The position numbers and the translations under genes are program-made. The notes under the pieces were generated by a model, which worked only from the letters and a program-made list of their open reading frames with translations, did no database searches and had not been told where the DNA came from. A stretch of DNA of 64,000 bases from Actinomadura rudentiformis. Its GTDB lineage: Bacteria > Actinomycetota > Actinomycetes > Streptosporangiales > Streptosporangiaceae. This document shows positions 58,637 to 64,000 of the stretch, piece after piece. The stretch covers positions 372,001-436,000 of the forward strand of contig NZ_WBMT01000004.1 in assembly GCF_008923185.1 (NCBI RefSeq), read 5' to 3'. Every line of letters begins with the position of its first letter. Position 1 is the stretch's first letter.

Positions 58637-59848
58637 ATGACTGACAGCACCCCCCCGCCGGGGATCGCGACCGAGCCCGGCACCACCTCCGCGCCGGGCG
58701 GCATCGCCGGCCTGGACGATCTGATGATCGAGACGCCCTCGTGGGCGTACGGCAACTCCGGCACGCGTTTCAAGGTCTTCGCGCAGCGGGGGGTGCCCCG
58801 CGACCCGTACGAGAAGATCGCCGACGCGGCGCAGGTGCACGCGTTCACCGGGGCCGCCCCGACCGTCGCCCTCCACATCCCGTGGGACAAGGTCGACGAC
58901 TACGCCGCGCTCGCGGAGTACGCGCGCTCGCTCGGGGTCGGGCTCGGGGCGATCAACGCGAACGTCTTCCAGGACGACGACTACATGCTCGGCTCGGTGA
59001 CCAACCCCGACCCCGGCGTGCGGCGCAAGGCGACCGACCATTTGCTCGAGTGCGTCGACATCATGGACGCCACCGGGTCGCGCGACCTGAAGTTGTGGTT
59101 CTCGGACGGGACGAACTACCCCGGCCAGGACGACATCCGCACCCGTCAGGACCGCCTGGCGGACGCTCTCGCCGAGGTGTACGAACGGCTCGGCCAGCAC
59201 CAGCGGATGTTGCTGGAGTACAAGCTGTTCGAGCCGAGCTTCTACACGATGGACGTGCCGGACTGGGGCACCTCGTTCGCGCACTGCGTCGCGCTCGGGC
59301 CCAAGGCGGTCGTCTGCGTCGACACCGGCCACCACGCGCCGGGGACCAATATCGAGTTCATCGTCGCGATGTTGCTGCGCGCGGGGAAGCTCGGGGCGTT
59401 CGACTTCAACTCCCGCTTCTACGCCGACGACGACCTGATGGTCGGCTCGGCCGACCCGTTCCAGCTGTTCCGGATCATGCACGAGGTGGTGCGCGGCGGC
59501 GGGCTCGACCCGGCAACCGCGGTGGCCTTCATGCTGGACCAGTGCCACAACATCGAGCCGAAGATCCAGGGCCAGATCCGCTCGGTGATGAACGTCCAGG
59601 AGGCCACGGCCAAGGCGCTGCTCGTCGACGCCCCCGCGCTGAAGGCGGCGCAGGACGCGGGTGACGTGCTCGGCGCCAACGCCGTGCTCATGGACGCCTA
59701 CAACACCGATGTCCGCCCCCTGCTCGTGCAATGGCGCGAGGACAAGGGACTGGCGGGCGACCCGATCGCCGCGTACAAGGCGTCGGGCTACTTCGAGAAG
59801 ATCGTCGCCGAACGCGTCGGCGGCACCCAGGCCGGATGGGGGGCCTGA
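58637..59848 (+). CDS. rhaI: L-rhamnose isomerase (RhaI type)
   Basis: 403 residues, the length and sequence type of the Pseudomonas/actinobacterial RhaI isomerase, distinct from E. coli RhaA. Conserved: ETPSWAYGNSGTRFKVFAQRGVPRDPYEKIADAAQVHAFTG, LWFSDGTNYPGQDDIRTRQDRL, EYKLFEPSFYTMDVPDWGTSF, CVDTGHHAPGTNIEF with metal ligands, and the final YKASGYFEKIV. Turns L-rhamnose to L-rhamnulose. Confidence 0.94.
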   Translation: MTDSTPPPGIATEPGTTSAPGGIAGLDDLMIETPSWAYGNSGTRFKVFAQRGVPRDPYEKIADAAQVHAFTGAAPTVALHIPWDKVDDYAALAEYARSLGVGLGAINANVFQDDDYMLGSVTNPDPGVRRKATDHLLECVDIMDATGSRDLKLWFSDGTNYPGQDDIRTRQDRLADALAEVYERLGQHQRMLLEYKLFEPSFYTMDVPDWGTSFAHCVALGPKAVVCVDTGHHAPGTNIEFIVAMLLRAGKLGAFDFNSRFYADDDLMVGSADPFQLFRIMHEVVRGGGLDPATAVAFMLDQCHNIEPKIQGQIRSVMNVQEATAKALLVDAPALKAAQDAGDVLGANAVLMDAYNTDVRPLLVQWREDKGLAGDPIAAYKASGYFEKIVAERVGGTQAGWGA

Positions 59849-59854
59849 ACGACC

Positions 59855-61885
59855 ATGAGCATCGTCGAAGAACTCCTGAACCGCAGCCACACGCTCGGAT
59901 CGGACCCGCGCAACACCAACTACGCCGGAGGCAACACCTCCGCGAAGGGCGCCGAGACCGACCCGGTCACCGGCGAGCCCGTGGAGCTGATGTGGGTCAA
60001 GGGCTCGGGCGGTGACCTCGGCACGCTGACCGCCGCGGGCCTGGCCGTGCTGCGGCTGGACCGGCTGCGGGCCCTCGTGGACGTCTACCCCGGGGTGGAC
60101 CGCGAGGACGAGATGGTCGCTGCCTTCGACTTCTGCGCGCACGGGAAGGGCGGGGCGGCACCGTCGATCGACACCGCCATGCACGGGCTGGTCGAGGCCG
60201 AGCACGTGGACCACCTCCACCCCGACAGCGGCATCGCGATCGCGACGGCGGCCGACGGCGAGGCGCTGACTCAGACGATCTTCGGGGACCGGGTCGTGTG
60301 GGTACCGTGGCGGCGCCCGGGCTTCCAGCTCGGACTGGACATCGCGAAGATCAAGGCGGAGAACCCGCAGGCGATCGGCGTGATCCTCGGCGGCCACGGC
60401 ATCACCGCCTGGGGTCAGACCTCGGCCGAATGCCAGGCCAACTCCCTGGAGATCATCCGCACGGCCGAGACGTATCTGGCCGAGCACGGACGTCCCGAGC
60501 CGTTCGGCCCGGTGATCTCCGGCTACGAGCCGCTGCCCGAGGCCGAACGGCACGTCCGGGCCGCAGAGCTGTTCCCGTTGCTGCGCGGCCTGGCGTCCAC
60601 GGACCGTCACCAGGTCGGCCACTACACAGACAGCGACGCTGTCCTGGACTTCGTCTCCCGCGCCGAGCACCCCAGACTGGCCGCCCTCGGCACGTCCTGC
60701 CCGGACCACTTCCTGCGTACGAAGGTCGCGCCGCTCGTTCTCGACCTGCCGACCTCCGCACCGCTCGACCAGGTCCGCAACAGGCTGGGCGAGCTGCACG
60801 CCGCCTACCGGGCGGAATACGAGGCGTACTACCAGCGCCACGCCACCCCCGACTCGCCCGCGATGCGCGGCGCCGACCCGGCGATCGTGCTGGTTCCGGG
60901 CGTGGGGATGTTCTCGTTCGGCGCGAACAAGCAGACCGCCCGCGTGGCCGGCGAGTTCTACGTGAATGCGATCAACGTGATGCGCGGCGCCGAGTCGGTC
61001 TCGTCCTACCGGCCCATCGACGAGGCCGAGAAGTTCCGGATCGAGTACTGGTCGCTGGAGGAGGCCAAGCTCCAGCGCATGCCGAAGCCCAAGCCGCTCG
61101 CGACCCGCGTCGCATTCGTGACGGGCGGCGGATCGGGCATCGGCGCGGCCACCGCGCGGCGCCTCGCGGCCGAGGGCGCGTGCGTGGTCGTCGCCGACCG
61201 CGACCTCACGTCCGCGGAGAAGGTCGCGGCCGAGCTCGGCGGGTCCGACGTGGCGATCGCGGTGGCAGCCGACGTCACCAGCGAGGACGACATCCGCGCA
61301 GGCCTGGCGACCGCCGTCCTGGCCTTCGGCGGAGTGGACCTCATCGTGAACAACGCCGGCCTGTCCCTCTCGAAACCCCTTCTCGAAACCACCGTCGCCG
61401 ACTGGGACCTCCAGCACGACGTCATGGCCCGCGGCTCGTTCCTGGTCTCCCGGGAGACCGCCAAGATCATGATCGATCAGGCGATGGGCGGCGACATCGT
61501 CTACATCTCGTCCAAGAACTCGATCTTCGCGGGCCCCAACAACGTGGCCTACAGCGCCGCCAAGGCCGACCAGGCCCACCAGGTCCGCCTGCTCGCCGCC
61601 GAACTCGGGGAACACGGCATCCGCGTCAACGGCATCAACCCGGACGGCGTCGTCCGCGGCTCGGGCATCTTCGCCTCCGGCTGGGGCGCCAACCGCGCCG
61701 CGGTCTACGGCGTCGAGGAGGAGAAGCTAGGCGAGTTCTATGCCCAACGGACACTTCTCAAGCGCGAGGTGCTCCCTGAGCACGTGGCCAACGCGGTCTT
61801 CGCACTGACCGGCGGCGACCTCACGCACACCACCGGCCTCCACGTCCCAGTAGACGCCGGAGTCGCGGCCGCCTTCCTGCGCTGA
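59855..61885 (+). CDS. Bifunctional rhamnulose-1-phosphate aldolase / lactaldehyde dehydrogenase
   Basis: 676 residues in two parts. Residues 1-400: class II aldolase (NTNYAGGNTSAKG, GSGGDLG, the metal His region VEAEHVDHLHPD, GGHGITAWG). Residues about 415-676: an SDR domain (VTGGGSGIGAATARRLA, NNAGLSLSKPL, SSKNSIFAGPNNVAYSAAKADQ with the Tyr-x-x-x-Lys). The fused enzyme is known as RhaEW/YuxG type: the aldolase splits rhamnulose-1-phosphate into DHAP and L-lactaldehyde, and the SDR oxidises lactaldehyde to L-lactate. lutA follows, with overlapping stop and start. Confidence 0.94.
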   Translation: MSIVEELLNRSHTLGSDPRNTNYAGGNTSAKGAETDPVTGEPVELMWVKGSGGDLGTLTAAGLAVLRLDRLRALVDVYPGVDREDEMVAAFDFCAHGKGGAAPSIDTAMHGLVEAEHVDHLHPDSGIAIATAADGEALTQTIFGDRVVWVPWRRPGFQLGLDIAKIKAENPQAIGVILGGHGITAWGQTSAECQANSLEIIRTAETYLAEHGRPEPFGPVISGYEPLPEAERHVRAAELFPLLRGLASTDRHQVGHYTDSDAVLDFVSRAEHPRLAALGTSCPDHFLRTKVAPLVLDLPTSAPLDQVRNRLGELHAAYRAEYEAYYQRHATPDSPAMRGADPAIVLVPGVGMFSFGANKQTARVAGEFYVNAINVMRGAESVSSYRPIDEAEKFRIEYWSLEEAKLQRMPKPKPLATRVAFVTGGGSGIGAATARRLAAEGACVVVADRDLTSAEKVAAELGGSDVAIAVAADVTSEDDIRAGLATAVLAFGGVDLIVNNAGLSLSKPLLETTVADWDLQHDVMARGSFLVSRETAKIMIDQAMGGDIVYISSKNSIFAGPNNVAYSAAKADQAHQVRLLAAELGEHGIRVNGINPDGVVRGSGIFASGWGANRAAVYGVEEEKLGEFYAQRTLLKREVLPEHVANAVFALTGGDLTHTTGLHVPVDAGVAAAFLR

Positions 61886-62613
61886 TGAAGATCGCACTCT
61901 TCGTCACCTGTGTGAACGACACGCTGTACCCACAAACGGGGAAGGCCGTCGTCTCCATCCTGGAGCGCCTAGGGCACGAGGTGGACTTCCCGCTAACCCA
62001 AACCTGCTGCGGGCAGATGCACCTCAACAGCGGCTACCCCCACCAGGCACTCCCCTTGGTGGAAGCGTTCACGACAACCTTCGAGGGCTACGACGCCATC
62101 GTGGTCCCATCCGGCTCCTGCGCCGCGATGGTCCGTGACTGGCACAGCACCGTCGCCCACGAAGCCGGACGAGAAGACCTGGCCCAACGCGCAAAGTCGC
62201 TTGCCCCGCGCGTCCATGAGTTCTCCGAGCTTCTCGTGGACGTTCTGGGCGTCACCGACGTGGGCGCCGTCTTCCCGCATCGGGTCACCTACCACCCGAC
62301 CTGCCACGGGCTGCGGATGCTGAAGCTCGGCGACCGCCCGCAACAGCTGCTGAGGGAGGTCGACGGCCTGGAGCTGGTCGACCTCCCCGACGCAACCGAG
62401 TGCTGCGGCTTCGGCGGCACGTTCGCCCTCAAGAACGCGGACGTGTCAGCGGCCATGTGCGCCGACAAGGTCGCCGCCGTCAAACAGACCCGAGCCGAGG
62501 TGCTCTGCGCCGTGGACAACTCCTGCCTCATGCACATAGGCGGCACGCTCTCCCGCCAACGCAGCGGCGTCCGCGTCATGCACCTGGCCGAAATCCTGGC
62601 GAGCACAGCATGA
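61885..62613 (+). CDS. lutA: L-lactate oxidation complex subunit LutA (Fe-S oxidoreductase)
   Basis: 242 residues of the CCG (cysteine-rich) type: TLTQTCCGQMHLNSGYPHQAL-like motif near residue 40 and THPTCHGLR..ECCGFGGTFALKNADVSAAMCADK later, coordinating an Fe-S cluster. With LutB and LutC it oxidises L-lactate to pyruvate. Start ATG overlaps the aldolase/dehydrogenase stop (TGATG), and its stop overlaps lutB (ATGA), so the lactate step is fused to the rhamnose operon. Confidence 0.93.
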   Translation: MKIALFVTCVNDTLYPQTGKAVVSILERLGHEVDFPLTQTCCGQMHLNSGYPHQALPLVEAFTTTFEGYDAIVVPSGSCAAMVRDWHSTVAHEAGREDLAQRAKSLAPRVHEFSELLVDVLGVTDVGAVFPHRVTYHPTCHGLRMLKLGDRPQQLLREVDGLELVDLPDATECCGFGGTFALKNADVSAAMCADKVAAVKQTRAEVLCAVDNSCLMHIGGTLSRQRSGVRVMHLAEILASTA

Positions 62614-64000
62614 CCAACAAACCCGACCCAAACAGCACGAGCAACCTGGGTGGCGTGGGTGGCGGGAGGATGCCTACTTACGTTGGGATGCCCTCGTTTC
62701 CTAAGGCGGCTCGGGAGGCGGTTGCTGACAGTAGGTTGCGGGCCAATCTTGCTCACGCCACGGGGACGATCCGGGAACGGCGGCAGCGGGCTGTTGACGA
62801 ACTGCCGGATTGGGCGGAGCTGAGGGAGGCGGCGCGGCAGATCAAGGACCACACGCTGCGGCATCTCGACCATTACTTGATGATGCTGGAGGAGAAGGTC
62901 ACCGCCGCCGGTGGGACGGTGCACTGGGCACGCGATGCGGATGAGGCGAACGCCATCGTCGCTCGGCTGGTGGAAGAGACCGGCGAGCGGGAGGTGGTCA
63001 AGGTCAAGTCCATGGCCACGCAGGAGATCGGGCTGAACGAGGCGCTCGCCGAGCGTGGCATCACCGCGTACGAGACCGACCTCGCCGAGCTCATCGTCCA
63101 GCTCGGTGACGATCGGCCGTCGCACATTCTCGTTCCCGCGATCCATAAGAACCGGGCCGAGATCCGCGAGATCTTCCAGCGGAAAATGCCGTCGGCGCCG
63201 GCCGACCTCACCGACGATCCCGCTGTGCTCGCCGAGGCGGCGAGGCGGCATCTGCGGGCCAAGTTCCTGTCGGCCAAGGTCGCGGTCTCTGGCGCGAACT
63301 TCGCGATCGCCGAAACCGGCACCGTCCTGGTGGTCGAGTCGGAGGGCAACGGGCGGATGTGCCTGACCCTTCCGGACACACTCATCACCGTCATGGGCAT
63401 CGAGAAGCTCCTGCCGACCGCTCGCGATCTTGAGGTGTTCCTGCAGGTGCTCCCCCGTTCCTCCACTGCGGAACGCATGAATCCCTACACCTCGGCCTGG
63501 ACCGGGGTGCATGCCGGAGACGGGCCGTCGGCGTTCCATCTGGTGCTGCTCGACAACGGGCGGACCGCCATCAACGCCGACCCCGTGGGCCGCGAGGCCC
63601 TGCGTTGCATCCGCTGCTCGGCGTGCCTGAACGTCTGTCCCGTCTACGCGCGCGCCGGCGGGCACGCCTATGGCTCGCCCTATCCCGGGCCCATCGGCGC
63701 GATCTTGTCTCCCCAGATTCGGGGCATCGGCTCTGACGTCGACGCCTCACTCCCCTTCGCGTCGTCCCTGTGCGGAGCGTGTTACGAGGTGTGCCCCGTC
63801 GCCATCGACATTCCTCGCATCCTCGTCCACCTGCGGGCCCGGGCACCCAAGAAGGCGCCCGAACGGCTGGCGATGACGGCCGCCGCGTGGAGCCTCCGTA
63901 CTCCCAAGCGGTTGGCCGCCCTGCAGCGAGCCGCCGCGCGGGGACGGCGGTTCGCCCGTCATGCCCGGATGCCGAGGAGCTGGACGGACACGCGTGACCT
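62610..64000 (+). CDS. lutB: L-lactate oxidation subunit LutB (3' end outside window)
   Basis: At least 463 residues, open to the window end. LutB layout: a LUD-type domain (THLRHLDHYLMMLEEKVTAAGG, GANFAIAETGTVLVVESEGNGRM) followed by two ferredoxin motifs, CIRCSACLNVCPVY and SLCGACYEVCPVAI, for two 4Fe-4S clusters. Start at 62610 overlaps lutA; the internal ATG at 62670 (MPTYVGMPSFP) also aligns with the usual LutB start and would need no extra N-terminal GGVGGG stretch. LutC is expected just beyond 64000. Confidence 0.93.
   Translation, partial: MTNKPDPNSTSNLGGVGGGRMPTYVGMPSFPKAAREAVADSRLRANLAHATGTIRERRQRAVDELPDWAELREAARQIKDHTLRHLDHYLMMLEEKVTAAGGTVHWARDADEANAIVARLVEETGEREVVKVKSMATQEIGLNEALAERGITAYETDLAELIVQLGDDRPSHILVPAIHKNRAEIREIFQRKMPSAPADLTDDPAVLAEAARRHLRAKFLSAKVAVSGANFAIAETGTVLVVESEGNGRMCLTLPDTLITVMGIEKLLPTARDLEVFLQVLPRSSTAERMNPYTSAWTGVHAGDGPSAFHLVLLDNGRTAINADPVGREALRCIRCSACLNVCPVYARAGGHAYGSPYPGPIGAILSPQIRGIGSDVDASLPFASSLCGACYEVCPVAIDIPRILVHLRARAPKKAPERLAMTAAAWSLRTPKRLAALQRAAARGRRFARHARMPRSWTDTRD

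Noticed and set aside
58607..61615. A 1002-codon open frame on the minus strand opposite the rhamnose isomerase and aldolase genes
   Set aside because: Composition is His/Val/Asp/Arg/Gly-rich with no domain, and it mirrors real genes on the plus strand; a usual artefact of high third-position GC.

Overview
The window is very GC-rich, densely coding and rich in GTG/TTG starts and Shine-Dalgarno-led operons. Its content (HAF-repeat secreted protein, a CU044_5270-type partner of an ECF sigma factor, a stand-alone cutinase, STM4015 family, PucR, LutAB, several ECF and TetR/MarR/LacI regulators) fits the chromosome of a filamentous actinomycete. My best guess is Streptosporangiales (Nonomuraea/Actinomadura-like), but the genus cannot be fixed from this sequence alone. 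I saw no rRNA, tRNA, insertion sequence, prophage or CRISPR array.

Layout. 1-5 kb: a truncated TetR gene and secreted proteins (a small unknown, an alpha/beta hydrolase, a HAF-repeat protein). 5-12 kb: a MarR/SDR divergent pair, a VapBC-type toxin-antitoxin pair with a perfect palindrome over its start region, and an ECF41/SigJ-like sigma factor next to a serine hydrolase, an MFS exporter and a carboxymuconolactone-decarboxylase-like protein; a candidate ECF41 promoter precedes the hydrolase. 12-16 kb: a small membrane protein, a Phd/RelE-type toxin-antitoxin pair, a thiamine-binding protein, a rhodanese, and doxX-folE divergent from a cysteine-rich HTH regulator. 16-22 kb: proline catabolism (putB, pruA), a divergent PucR-family regulator (PruC-like) and an amino-acid permease that shares a near-palindromic site with it. 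22-36 kb: an ECF sigma/CU044_5270 pair and many secreted proteins (beta-propeller, lipase, erythromycin-esterase family, substrate-binding lipoprotein, cutinase). 35.5-36.7 kb: a two-gene unit behind a perfect actinobacterial SOS box, then two gene remnants.

36.7-41 kb holds a four-gene operon: a YheO/DauR-like regulator with a long hexapeptide-repeat tail, a DSD1-type D-amino-acid lyase, an ornithine-cyclodeaminase-family enzyme and a threonine-synthase-like enzyme. It looks like a pathway for a beta-hydroxy or D-amino acid. 41-53 kb is mixed: STM4015, a BtrH-like protein, a second ECF41-like sigma/AhpD module, a DUF2809 protein, a RibD-type reductase, a PlsB-like acyltransferase, an MFS exporter and a His-rich secreted protein.

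52-64 kb is a rhamnose locus. A divergent LacI-type repressor faces an ABC importer (one ATPase, two permeases, one binding lipoprotein), then mutarotase, isomerase and a fused rhamnulose-phosphate aldolase/lactaldehyde dehydrogenase. It runs without a break into lutA and lutB, which would take the L-lactate produced to pyruvate. No rhamnulokinase is inside the window.

A recurring trait is short in-frame tandem repetition (often an 18-bp period) at the ends of unrelated genes.
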